From: Orychophragmus violaceus
Taxonomy: Eukaryota > Streptophyta > Magnoliopsida > Brassicales > Brassicaceae
Reading direction: 5' to 3'
Assembly (NCBI GenBank): GCA_030180135.1
Contig: CM058236.1
Location: forward strand, 64,693,728-64,757,727
Length of the DNA: 64,000 nucleotides
The notes beneath the pieces are model-generated. The model did no database searches. It was not told the origin of the DNA and was given only the letters and a program-made list of their open reading frames with translations. Positions 34,247 to 44,330 of this stretch are shown in pieces. Made by a program: the position numbers and the translations under genes. Numbering within the stretch: the stretch's first letter is position 1; the number at the start of each line of letters is the position of its first letter.

Positions 34247-34400
34247 TCGCACTGCATCGATTGACACGGTCCTGTGTGTCGATCGACATCGTTTTGCGAT
34301 AAGCATCGATCGACGCTCTTCTTGCATCGGTCGACACAAAGCGAAACACGAACTGAATCGATCGTTGCGGTCCTGTGCATCGATCGACACACTTGCGTAA
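34247..34400 (+). promoter_or_regulatory. Cluster of paired CGATCG palindromes in the C leader
   Basis: Six copies of the motif in three pairs with centre spacing 22, 21 and 22 bp, directly before the gag start at 34413. Confidence 0.8.
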
Positions 34401-34412
34401 ACAGAACAGTTT

Positions 34413-36252
34413 ATGCCTGATCGCGACTTGAGGAGTAATTCGGATAAGAAGCTTGTGAAACTTGAGCTTAAGGAGCTTGCAAGGCTAGAGAGAGAGAACA
34501 GAAAATCTCGGAAGACAGCTAAGATGGCGAACGTGGTTGCACCTTTGATTTTGACACCAGATGCTGAAGGTGTTCTGAGAGATGCGCAGAACAATCCTTA
34601 CAATGCTCAAGGGCAGAGGATTGATGCTGAAGGGAATGTGATTGAGCATCAGGTTGTTCAGCAGCCTGAAGTGGAAGCACCGAGAGCACCAAAGCCTCCT
34701 GTTAGGACGATACTAGCTGATTACAATCGCCCAGATGAGTTTTACGCTAATAGATCTGCGATTGTGCCTCCTGCTTTCCCAAGGAATGAATTTGAGCTTA
34801 AGACATCCTACTACACACTTGTGGGGCAGCATCTTTTCTATGGGCTTCCATATGAGCACCCTATGGATCACATTGAGACTTTTGAGTCTTTAGTCACTAT
34901 GATGAAGCACAATGGAGTGACCTATGACTATTTACACTGCAAGCTTTTTCCTCACTCTCTTGGAGGAGAAGCTGCTAACTGGCTGAAGCAGATTCCACCT
35001 GGGACTCTGACTACTTGGGATGCAGTGAAGAAGAAGTTTATGCGTCACTTCAATGATGATGGTAGATCTGAGCAGCTTAGACAGGATCTCTTGACCTTCA
35101 AGCAGGGATCTACAGAGTTTTTAAAGGCAGCTTAGGTGAGATTTATGAGGTACCAAAGAGATTGCCCACACCATGGTTTCACTGAGGTTCAGCTGCTGGG
35201 CATCTTCTTCAGAGCAGTTAATTTGTGGTATCAAATGGCTCTGGATGTTGCAAGCAATGGGAACTTCTATACTAAGTCTCCAGAAGAAGCAAAGGAGCTT
35301 ATTGAGAACTTGATAACTAGCAATAGTGTCAAGAATGCTGATAAGGAGAGACAGAAATCTGGTGGGAAACTTGATAGCTCGCAGATAGCTGAGATGAGTA
35401 ATAAGATTGATTATGTCCATAGCATCTTGCTTGGAAAGAAGCAGGTCCAGTTTGTTGTTGGTACTGATGAGTCTGAGGAAGTGAATTACATAGCTGGAGC
35501 TGGTTATCAAGGTCAGAGGTATGGAAATCAACAAGGACAGACTTCAGGTTTCACACCAAAGTCTGCATTTCAAAGACCTTTCCAGCAGAACAGCTCATTC
35601 ACCAGAGATTATGGATCTACATCATATCAGCATGCTCTTTCTCAAAATGAGCAGAATGATAAGATGATGGGTCTCTTGGAACAGCTCTTAGAAGGACAGC
35701 AGAAGAATACAGTGGACTTCAATGGGAAAATTGATGCTTTGTACTTGGACTTGGGTGAGATTTATGAGATACCAGAGAGATTTCCCACACCATGGTTTCA
35801 CTGAGGTTCAGCTGCTGGGCATCTTCTTCAGAGCAGTTAATTTGTGGTATCAGATGGCTCAGGATGCTGCAAGCAATGGGAACTTCTATACTAAGTCTCC
35901 AGAAGAAGCAAAGGAGCTTATTGAGAAATTGATAACTAGCAATAGTGTCAAGAATGCTGATAAGGAGAGACAGAAATCTGGTGGGAAACTTGATAGCTCA
36001 GATAGCTGAGATGAGTAATTAGATTGATTCTGTCCATAGCATCTTGCTTGGAAAGAAGCAGGTCCAGTTTGCTGTTGGTACTGATGAGTATGAGGAAGTG
36101 AATTACATAGCTGGAGTTGGTTATCAAGGTCAGAGGTATGGAAATCAACAAGGACAGACTTCAGGTTTCACACCAAAGTCTGCATTTCAAAGACCTTTCC
36201 AGCAGAACAGCTCATTCACCAGAGATTACGGCTCTACATCATATCAGCCTGC
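34413..36252 (+). pseudogene. Athila C gag with nonsense codon and internal duplication
   Basis: The ATG at 34413 opens a 240-codon frame: an acidic/basic head (KLELKELARLERENRK), then RTILADYNRPDEFYANRSAI, SYYTLVGQHLFYGLPYEHPMDHIETFE and the capsid core. A TAG at 35133-35135 stands where element D has Trp. The frame goes on from 35136 (YQRDCPHHGFTEVQLLGIFF, KELIENLITSNS, VNYIAGAGYQGQRYGNQQ). About 619 bp (35136-35754) are then repeated at 35755-36252 and onward after element D. Parts of the second copy also shift frame. Confidence 0.85.
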
Positions 36253-37447
36253 TGATATATCATGGTTTTTACTAGTTTTAGGCCATGATATAAGTGGGTT
36301 TTAGTGTCTTTTGTGTTCTTTTAGAGTCTTTTACAGGTATAACAGGTTTGGAGCTGAATTGGAGATAATGGAGCATTTTTGAGATTTTTGGAGTGATTGG
36401 CCGAGAGATAGAGTTCACTGTCTGAAACAGAGGAATGCGTCGATCGTTGCACACCTGCAACGGTCGTTGCACCAGCGAGATGGGCCAAAACTCGGCGGTT
36501 TAGAAGAGTCAAGATATTGCACTCTGATCCAGAAGTTCCTGATATTTACGAAGAAGCCCCTGGCCGAGATTAGACCTATATAATTAAGTTTTTGGTGTTT
36601 TATTTACTTACGCTTTGATAATTAAGAGCAGAGGATTCTTAGAGCTTTTGGGGCTGATCTGAACCTATTACTTCATCTGTATTTGGAGAAGATTTCGAAC
36701 CCCTTTTACTCTTATTCTTTTATGCAATTTATTCATCATATGATTATGTTTTCATTATCTATGTCTGAGTAGATTCCTTGTTAGGTTTAGGGTTTCTCAC
36801 ATAGGATTTCATGACTTGCTAGACTTGTTTAAATTCAGTTAAGGATTCATAACTATATATGTTCTTCAATCTAATTGTGCTTAAAGCTAGTTCTAACCTG
36901 ATCAATTAGAATCTAGATCTTAGGTTGCTAAATACGTCACGGAAGTGGGGTTTAGGAATCTGAACTAATTAAATTGAGCAATTAAACTACTCGCAAACGA
37001 AAGTTTGGTTTAGGATAATTGTGAACATATCAAACCTGAAATTAATGCTAGTTTAATCTGTTAGTTCTCGCAAACGAAAGTTTGGTTTGCTGCACTTAGA
37101 CTTAGAGAATTATCGCAAAGGAATTTGGTTAGTTCTATATCTGTGTTTTGAGTTCTAGAACTGTGCTTAATTAGATCCTTACTGAATGAACTGTCTGCTT
37201 GTCTGATTTCCTGAGAACGCCCTAGACTTAGCTCTTTTAATTACTTGCTTTCACAACCGTTAATCTCTGCTACTGATTTACTTTCTTGCACCGCTTTAAA
37301 TTCAATCACATTGCTTTCTTCCTAGTATTAATCCGTTTCGTTCTATTGAATACCAGAGTCCCTGTGGATTCGATAACCCTATATACTACAACTACTGAAC
37401 TGTGCACTTGCAGTTAGAGAATAGGGATTAAAACTTACAACCTATCA
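36253..37447 (+). repeat. 5' LTR of Athila D
   Basis: 1195 bp, TGATATATCATGG...ACCTATCA, with a palindrome pair near 36438-36473 (CGATCG and CGGTCG, 20 bp apart). Confidence 0.94.
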
Positions 37448-37453
37448 AGTTTT

Positions 37454-37471
37454 TGGCGCCGTTGCCGGGGA
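37454..37471 (+). promoter_or_regulatory. Primer binding site, tRNA-Asp (Athila D)
   Basis: TGGCGCCGTTGCCGGGGA fits the 3' end of tRNA-Asp; six bases after the LTR. Confidence 0.9.
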
Positions 37472-37599
37472 CTCTTAGAGTCTTCGATAGGACCAAACTT
37501 AGGGTTTTACTAGGATTTTTTAATTTCTTTTCGTTTTTGCTTTTGTTTTTGTTAGTTACTGATTTTCTCTGATTTTCTCTCTGTCGCAGGTACCAATAT

Positions 37600-37700
37600 C
37601 GCACTGCGTCGATCGTTGCACCCTTAGCATCGATCGCCACTAGGCGATTCAGAGATTGAAACGATCGTTGCACTGATAGCATCGATCGTTGCCCGACGAT
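37600..37700 (+). promoter_or_regulatory. Paired CGATCG palindromes in the D leader
   Basis: Two pairs, each with 21 bp between core starts, end about 20 bp before the gag ATG. Confidence 0.85.
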
Positions 37701-37712
37701 TACAGACAGTTT

Positions 37713-40349
37713 ATGCAGACGCAGAAAACTAGAAGTAATCCGAACTTGGACTTAGTTAATCTCGATCTTGAAGAACTTGGACGTCTAGAAAGAACTATCA
37801 GAAGAGAAAAGAGAGAGAGAATGGTACGAGAACGTCTGATCTTGATACCAGATGCTGAAGTTACCCTGAGGGACCGAGATAACAACCCGTACAATGCTGC
37901 TGGGCAAAGGGTTGATGCTGAAGGGAATGTCATCCCTGATCCTCCTGAGCAACAGCAACAGGAGCAGAACCAGGGTCAAGGACAGGCCCAAGGTAGACAG
38001 TTGGTTGTCCATGAGAGGACTTTAGCTGACTACAACAGACCGGATGAGTTTCATAGAAACCGGTCAGCTTTAGTGCTTCCTGCTTTTGAGAGGAATGATT
38101 TTGAGGTCAAAACCATCTACTACTCGATGATAAGACAGAATGCATTTCATGGACATCCAACAGAGCAGCCTATGGACCACATTGATTCGTTTGAGGACAT
38201 AATCAATGGCATGAAGTATGATGGAGTTTGCCAGGATTATCTGTTCCTTAAGCTTTTTCCTTACAGTCTCGCCGGAGACGCTGCTGCATGGCTGAAGCAA
38301 CTGCCACCTGGACAGTTTACTACTTGGGCAGACCTGAAGAGTGAGTTCCTACGTCATTTCTATGATGATGCGCGTTCAGACCAGTCTAGACAGGACATAC
38401 TCACATTTTCCCAAGGAGCTGTGGAGCCTTTGAAAGCTGCATGGATGAGATTTAAGAAGTACCAGCGTGACTGCCCACACCATGGATTCACTGAAGTGCA
38501 GTTACTTGGTATCTTCTTCAGAGGAATAGATCTGCCATATCAGTCTGCACTGGATAACTCCAGTAATGCTAACTTCAACACCAGGACCCCTACACAGGCT
38601 AAGCAGTTGATTGAGAACCTAGTTGGCAGCAACAGTTGCAAGACTATGGATGAGAGAAGGAAGAAATCTGGTGGAAGTGTAGAGAATACAGAGATGACTG
38701 AATTGAGATCTAGGATGGACACAATCTACAACCTCCTGACTAATAAGAAGGCTGTCCATTTTGCTCAAGATGTTGAGGTAATTCAGACTGAGGAGGACAC
38801 TCAGGAAGAAGATGTGAATTATATTGGAGGATCTGGTTTCCAAGGTAATAGATTCGGTAATCAGCAGGGTAACAGATTCTTCAACCAAGGACAGAAGAGT
38901 GCCTTCACAGGCAATCAAAACTCTTTTGGACAGACTAGTGGTTTTCAGAAACCCTTTGGACAAAGTGCTCAGAGAACCTATGGATCTACATCTTATCAGA
39001 CTCCTCCTGCACCTACAGCTCATGAGAGTAGGGTGGAAGCAATGTTTGAACAACTAATGGAGAGTCAGACCAAGAAAACTGTGGAAAGCAACAAGAAGAT
39101 AGATGCTGTCTATGAGAACCTCAATGGAAAGTTTGAGACGCTGAACACTCACATGAAGCAGTTAGATACTCAGGTGAGTCAGATTTCCAGCCCTATGAAG
39201 GGAAAAGGAGTAGCAGACACTCATATTAAAGCCTGGTCTGTGTGCATTAATGATGGATCTCACCTAGGTGAAAAATTTGAGCTAAGTACAGCTGAATTGG
39301 TGAGGGAAGAAGAAATCTCGGATTTTTGTGAAAAAGTCTCGGGTGGAAACTGCAGCATTGCAACGATCGACACACACCTAGCATCGATCGTTGCAGGTCG
39401 TGAGCTGACAGAACTGTCGGATGATAATGGAATAGATGCTGACTTGGAGCTTGATCGCCTATTCCCTGGAGTTTCTGAGATCTCTCAACAGGAGATTTAT
39501 GCGCAGATTGTTAGACAACACTCCTCAGTATCTGAGGTGATTAAGCAGGAAATTGAAGAGCTTAAAAAGCTAGAGGAAATTGGTGAAGAATTGGAAGAAA
39601 TTCCATCTTCTGATGATCCACCTTATCATCCATGTGTGCAGAGGTATTTGAACAAGATGCTGCCTCTAGACGAAGAGTTGAGAGACTGGGTGATTGTAGT
39701 TCCTCAACATATAAGTGATGTTCTGCTGACAAAGATCCTGAAGAAGCTGCCTGACCCTGGAGTCTTTGTGCTTAACTGCTTCATCTTCGAGGACAGTTTT
39801 AGACGCTCTCTGTGTGACTTAGGAGCTGCTGGAAGTTTGATGCCATACTCTGTGGCAGAGAAGCTGGGTATGCTGGATTTTTCTCCCACTAGGACCTCTC
39901 TTGTCCTAGCTGATCAGTCTATACGAGTTCCGGAAGGACTCTTAAAAGACATTCCAGTGAGAGTTGGAAACTACTTAGTTCCGACAGACTTCCTTGTGCT
40001 GAAGTATGACTGCGATCCTGATGAAGCATTGCTGCTTGGAAGACCATTCTTGGCTACAGCAGGAGCTGTGATTGATGTTAGACAAAGTCTAATAGACCTC
40101 CACCTGGGAGATGAGCCGCTGCGATATGAGATGGAGAAGCTGCGAAAGCCACTGATAGATGGGCAGGCATTCATAATCATGGATGCAGATGATGAGCAGC
40201 CGAGTGACGCTGTGATCCTAGATCCTGGAGCACATTTTACTCCATCTTTTCTTGGACATGAGCATTCTGCAACAGCCTACTCGCCACCTTGGATGAGGAG
40301 ACTTGGACAGAGACAGAAAAATTCTCTGTTGGGATCTCCTGGTGCTTGA
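37713..40349 (+). CDS. Athila gag-protease polyprotein, open
   Basis: 878 codons from ATG 37713 (same place as the C start). Order: charged helical head (1-80), Gln-rich linker, ERTLADYNRPDEFHRNRSAL, capsid core about 110-320 (EQPMDHIDSFEDIINGMKYD, AAWLKQLPPGQFTTWADL, DCPHHGFTEVQLLGIFFRGI), Gly/Asn/Gln-rich part with FQGNRFGNQQGNRF, coiled helices, acidic spacer, and a retropepsin-like part near 690-800: LCDLGAAGSLMPYSVAEKLG (Asp-Leu-Gly in place of Asp-Thr-Gly, usual for Athila-like proteases) and LLLGRPFLATAGAVIDV. It ends TAYSPPWMRR...SPGA. No zinc knuckle is obvious. It would form particles and process them; no pol follows. Confidence 0.9.
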   Translation: MQTQKTRSNPNLDLVNLDLEELGRLERTIRREKRERMVRERLILIPDAEVTLRDRDNNPYNAAGQRVDAEGNVIPDPPEQQQQEQNQGQGQAQGRQLVVHERTLADYNRPDEFHRNRSALVLPAFERNDFEVKTIYYSMIRQNAFHGHPTEQPMDHIDSFEDIINGMKYDGVCQDYLFLKLFPYSLAGDAAAWLKQLPPGQFTTWADLKSEFLRHFYDDARSDQSRQDILTFSQGAVEPLKAAWMRFKKYQRDCPHHGFTEVQLLGIFFRGIDLPYQSALDNSSNANFNTRTPTQAKQLIENLVGSNSCKTMDERRKKSGGSVENTEMTELRSRMDTIYNLLTNKKAVHFAQDVEVIQTEEDTQEEDVNYIGGSGFQGNRFGNQQGNRFFNQGQKSAFTGNQNSFGQTSGFQKPFGQSAQRTYGSTSYQTPPAPTAHESRVEAMFEQLMESQTKKTVESNKKIDAVYENLNGKFETLNTHMKQLDTQVSQISSPMKGKGVADTHIKAWSVCINDGSHLGEKFELSTAELVREEEISDFCEKVSGGNCSIATIDTHLASIVAGRELTELSDDNGIDADLELDRLFPGVSEISQQEIYAQIVRQHSSVSEVIKQEIEELKKLEEIGEELEEIPSSDDPPYHPCVQRYLNKMLPLDEELRDWVIVVPQHISDVLLTKILKKLPDPGVFVLNCFIFEDSFRRSLCDLGAAGSLMPYSVAEKLGMLDFSPTRTSLVLADQSIRVPEGLLKDIPVRVGNYLVPTDFLVLKYDCDPDEALLLGRPFLATAGAVIDVRQSLIDLHLGDEPLRYEMEKLRKPLIDGQAFIIMDADDEQPSDAVILDPGAHFTPSFLGHEHSATAYSPPWMRRLGQRQKNSLLGSPGA
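39355..39395 (+). promoter_or_regulatory. CGATCG palindrome pair inside the gag-protease frame
   Basis: Core starts are 21 bp apart. The pair encodes IATIDTHLASIVA. Element A has a pair at the equivalent protein position (3821-3860). Confidence 0.8.
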
Positions 40350-40395
40350 AAATTCTTGTCCGTCCGGTCAAGCTATTGACCTTAAACAAGCGCTG

Positions 40396-40413
40396 GGTGG
40401 GAGGCAACCCACC
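40396..40413 (+). promoter_or_regulatory. Conserved hairpin downstream of gag (Athila D copy)
   Basis: GGTGGG, loop AGGCAA, CCCACC; the counterpart in A has a compensatory change in the outermost pair. Confidence 0.62.
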
Positions 40414-40514
40414 ATTAGGTACTGGTGTTTTCTACTTAATTTTTGGTGTTTTTGTTAGGATTTTACGTTTGTTTTTGTTTTTGGTGAGTTTATGTTGCAG
40501 GTCTCGGGCAAATT

Positions 40515-40665
40515 CGCAGTGCGTCGATCGACGCACTTCTGTGTCGATCGTCACAACACGATCGTAATCGCATTGCAGCGATCGTTGCGCTCCTGAGCAA
40601 CGATCGACCATACACGACAATCGCCAAGTAACGGTCGATGCACTTAGTGCAACGATCGATGCCTG
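40515..40665 (+). promoter_or_regulatory. Paired CGATCG palindromes in the D 3' region
   Basis: Three pairs with core spacing 20, 22 and 21 bp, followed by a T-rich stretch and the first polypurine box. Confidence 0.83.
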
Positions 40666-41696
40666 AGCGACAGAGGTAAACCCGACAGAACTCAACAGAA
40701 CTTTAACAATTTTTCTTTCTTTTTACCAATCCTTCGCTTGACACTACTGGGGACAGTGTGTCTTAAGTGTGGGGGAGGTGCTACTGACTTTTGTTTTCTG
40801 TTTTCTTAAGAGTCAGTCCGTTTTTCAAAAAAATTTGTTTTATTGAGTCAAAACTGTTTAAGTAAGAAACTATGATTTTCTGAGAAGATTTACAAGACTT
40901 GCAGGAACTTAAGTAACCATTGAAATGAAGTTGCAGGATCTATCTCTGACTATTAGAAAACCCCATCACAGATCAACCTACTGGGAACACCCACATCACT
41001 TCAGGTATCAGAGGATCCTTTTACTGACTTCAACTTAATACTGACTTAGATTTCTCACCTAAGGGCTTGGTATACTCTGTGTCGGATTCCCTGTTAGTTC
41101 TGACACAGCCTGTCAACCTATCCTATTTAATTCCCTTCTCCCCTTCTATAAAGTAAAAAAAAAAAAAGAGATAATAAACTGAGGATGAGTTAGTAACTCC
41201 GAAGTGGTCATGGGAATGGTAGCAAACACTATTTTCTCTCATGTGATCCATGGAATGTGTCCAAAGTACACCCCATAACGGGAAGAACACTGATAAAAAA
41301 AAATAAAATGATACCCAATGGGGAAAAATCAGTTGTTAAAGAAGGGAAAGAGAAGAAAGGGACTAGAGAAAGATAGTATGGTGGTCTAGAGCCAATAAGG
41401 TAAGAATCCATGTGCCCTTTGATCGATACTCCTTAGGTGAGACTGCACTTAAATACTTGCAGAAGTCAGTAGGGAGAATTTGAATGCTTGAATGTGATTG
41501 TGGAGTTTACCTAGGACAGTTGCTAAGTGTGGGGGAAGTACATGTTGGTCTTGATATCCTGTAATTGATTCTTTCAGTGGTTTACTAAGGGGAATCTGAG
41601 TATTGTAGCTTCTAGGATGAAATGAGTTTCTGAAGAGTTTTCAAACCTCTTCACCATGTTTTAGTTCTCTGTTTTGCTTGAGGGCAAGCAAAGGCT
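40666..41696 (+). other. 3' untranslated region of Athila D
   Basis: No coding frame. It has two extra TAAGTGTGGGGGA boxes (40764-40776 and 41524-41536) before the polypurine tract proper. It is homologous to the internal part of the tandem units at 15384-16320 and, reversed, to 1897-2824. Confidence 0.85.
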
Positions 41697-41710
41697 AAGT
41701 GTGGGGGAGT
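41697..41710 (+). promoter_or_regulatory. Polypurine tract of Athila D
   Basis: TAAGTGTGGGGGAGT directly before the 3' LTR start TGATATATC. Confidence 0.88.
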
Positions 41711-42904
41711 TGATATATCATGGTTTTTACTAGTTTTAGGCCATGATATAAGTGTGTTTTAGTGTCTTTTGTGTTCTTTTAGAGTCTTTTACAGGTATAA
41801 TCAGGTTTGGAGCTGAATTGGAGATAATGGAGCATTTTGGAGATTTTTGGAGTGATTGGCCGAGAGATAGAGTTCACTGTCCGAAATAGAGGAATGCGTC
41901 GATCGTTGCACACCTGCAACGGTCGTTGCACCAGCGATGGGCCAAAACTCGGCGGTTTAGAAGAGTCAAGATATTGCACTCTGATCCAGAAGTTCCTGAT
42001 ATTTACGAAGAAGCCCCTGGCCGAGATTAGACCTATATAATTAAGTTTTTGGTGTTTTATTTACTTACGCTTTGATAATTAAGAGCAGAGGATTCTTAGA
42101 GCTTTTGGGGCTGATCTGAACCTATTACTTCATCTGTATTTGGAGAAGATTTCGAACCCCTTTTACTCTTATTCTTTTATGCAATTTATTCATCATATGA
42201 TTATGTTTTCATTATCTATGTCTGAGTAGATTCCTTGTTAGGTTTAGGGTTTCTCACATAGGATTTCATGACTTGCTAGACTTGTTTAAATCCAGTTAAG
42301 GATTCATAACTATATCTGTTCTTCAATCTAATTGTGCTTAAAGCTAGTTCTAACCTGATCAATTAGAATCTAGATCTTAGGTTGCTAAATACGTCACGGA
42401 AGTGGGGTTTAGGAATCTGAACTAATTAGATTGAGCAATTAAACTACTCGCAAACGAAAGTTTGGTTTAGGATAATTGTGAACATATCAAACCTGAAATT
42501 AATGCTAGTTTAATCTGTTAGTTCTCGCAAACGAAAGTTTGGTTTGCTGCACTTAGACTTAGAGAATTATCGCAAAGGAATTTGGTTAGTTCTATATCTG
42601 TGTTTTGAGTTCTAGAACTATGCTTAATTAGATCCTTACTGAATGAACTGTCTGTTTGTCTGATTTCCTGAGAACGCCCTAGACTTAGCGCTTTTAATTA
42701 CTTGCTTTCACAACCGTTAATCTCTGCTACTGATTTACTTTCTTGCACCGCTTTTAATTCAATCACATTGCTTTCTTCCTAGTATTAATCCGTTTCGTTC
42801 TATTGAATACCAGAGTCCCTGTGGATTCGATAACCCTATATACCACAACTACTGAACTGTGCACTTGCAGTTAGAGAATAGGGATTAAAACTTACAACCT
42901 ATCA
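41711..42904 (+). repeat. 3' LTR of Athila D
   Basis: 1194 bp, about 99% like 36253-37447 by eye, followed by target duplication CCTGC. Confidence 0.94.
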
Positions 42905-42909
42905 CCTGC

Positions 42910-43070
42910 TCTTTCTCAAAATAAGCAGAATGATAAGATGATGGGTCTCTTGGAACAGCTCTTAGAAGGAAAACAGAAGAATACAGTGGACTTCAATGGG
43001 AAAATTGATACTTTGTACTTGGACTTGAATGGAAAGATTGAATCTTTGAGTACTCATGTGAAGGGTTTAG
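42910..43070 (+). pseudogene. Athila C gag continuation after element D
   Basis: Continues the C gag from 36252 (ALSQN-type stretch, MMGLLEQLLEGKQKNTVDFNGKIDTLYLDL), as at 35635-35755. It then meets unrelated AT-rich DNA. The word GAATCTTTGAGTACT occurs at the end of gag and again about 37 bp later at the junction, suggesting error-prone repair. Confidence 0.82.
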
Positions 43071-43099
43071 GGTTTAGGGAATATGAATCTTTGAGTACT

Positions 43100-44330
43100 A
43101 TTTTTAGTAAAATAGTTATTATCAAAATTATGTAATATAAATTTAATATGTATTACGTTGATTTAACCGTAATCTAAGTCATCATATATTATAAGAATAT
43201 ATATATTGAATAACTTTTTATCAAATTAAGAATATCAATTGAAATTGGTTAATACATCTTTTTAACCCGTCTTCTAGTAGACAAAATTTGTTTTTAGTAG
43301 TATAGATAATTGAATATGGTTAATGTATTTTCAACTCGTTTTATAATGACATAAATATAAAGAATTTTATGTTTATTTTATAGATCAAAAAGTTACTAAA
43401 TATGATAATCCATTCATTTAACAATTTTAGATTGGCTTAAGTTCATTTTAATCTTTTATAATTAAAATTGTTGAATTCATCTTTTAACTTATCTTCCAAT
43501 AAAAATAAATATTTGTGTAATCAAAACAAATTAATCTATGATTTAACCTATCTTATAGTAGTATAAGTATTTTGAAAATTTGATAAACAATATTTTAAAA
43601 ACTGCGGTCGTAAAAACATCAACCATAATCTAATTCATCATATATTCGAATAATATAAATATTGAATAATTTTAATATATTTATGAGATTAAGAATATAT
43701 CAATTGAAAATTTTTAATACATCTTTTTAACTCATCTTTCAGTAGGCAAAATTTGTTTTTTAATAATATATAATAGATAATTGAAATTGGTTAATATATT
43801 TTTCAACCCGTCTATTGTGGTCTAAATATAAAGACTTTGTTTTTTCTTTTATATATCAAAATATAATTAAAATATGATAATCCGTTAATTTAACATTTTA
43901 GATTGGTTTAAGTACTATGCCAAAAAGATTGGTTTAAGTTAATTTTAATATTTCTATAATTAAAATTGGTTAATTCATATTTTTAACTTGTCTTCTAATG
44001 AACATAGAACTTTCAAAATCTTTTAATAATCGAAACAAATGAATCCATATTTCAACTTATTTTATAATAGTCTAAATATTTTAAAATTTGATTTAATAAC
44101 TTTTTAAAAACTAAGATCGTAAAAACATCGATCATAATATAACTCATCATATATTCGAACAATATAAATATTGAATAATTTTAATATTCTTTATAAAATT
44201 GAGAATATATGAATTTAAATGGCTAACACTTCTTTTTAATAGTATAAATAATAAATTTCTTAATCTATTTGAATATGTTGTCCAGATATAAAGATTTTGT
44301 CTTTATTTTCTAGAAATAATGTATTTAAAA
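43100..44330. repeat. AT-rich degenerate tandem repeats, about 460-510-bp period
   Basis: The word TCATCATATATT followed by AATATAAATATTGAATAA recurs near 43179, 43636 and 44146, each followed by AATATATCAATTGAAAATTGGTTAATACATCTTTTTAAC-like sequence. No coding frame. Probably an old non-coding transposon or satellite; family not recognised. Confidence 0.65.

Larger units (their letters stand above)
36253..42904 (+). mobile_element. Athila-type element D, complete, gag-protease only
   Basis: LTRs 36253-37447 and 41711-42904 differ at about a dozen places in 1195 bp (counted by eye). Target duplication CCTGC at 36248-36252 and 42905-42909. Primer site, leader, an open gag-protease frame, 3' UTR and polypurine tract are in order. 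There is no reverse transcriptase, RNase H or integrase. It is a non-autonomous element that kept gag and protease and moved fairly recently. Confidence 0.95.
32959..43070 (+). mobile_element. Athila-type element C, 3' truncated and interrupted by element D
   Basis: A 5' LTR (32959-34114), primer site, leader and gag are present; 36253-42904 is the inserted element D, and C gag resumes at 42905 with the target duplication. The C sequence stops near 43070-43110 with no pol, polypurine tract or 3' LTR. It was inserted into the second Tat antisense gene. It is the middle layer of a three-level nest. Confidence 0.9.

Noticed and set aside
43050..43075. Telomere repeat insertion (GGGTTTAGGGTTTAGGG)
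   Set aside because: Only about two units; too short to call a telomeric insert, so kept only as part of the repair-scar note.
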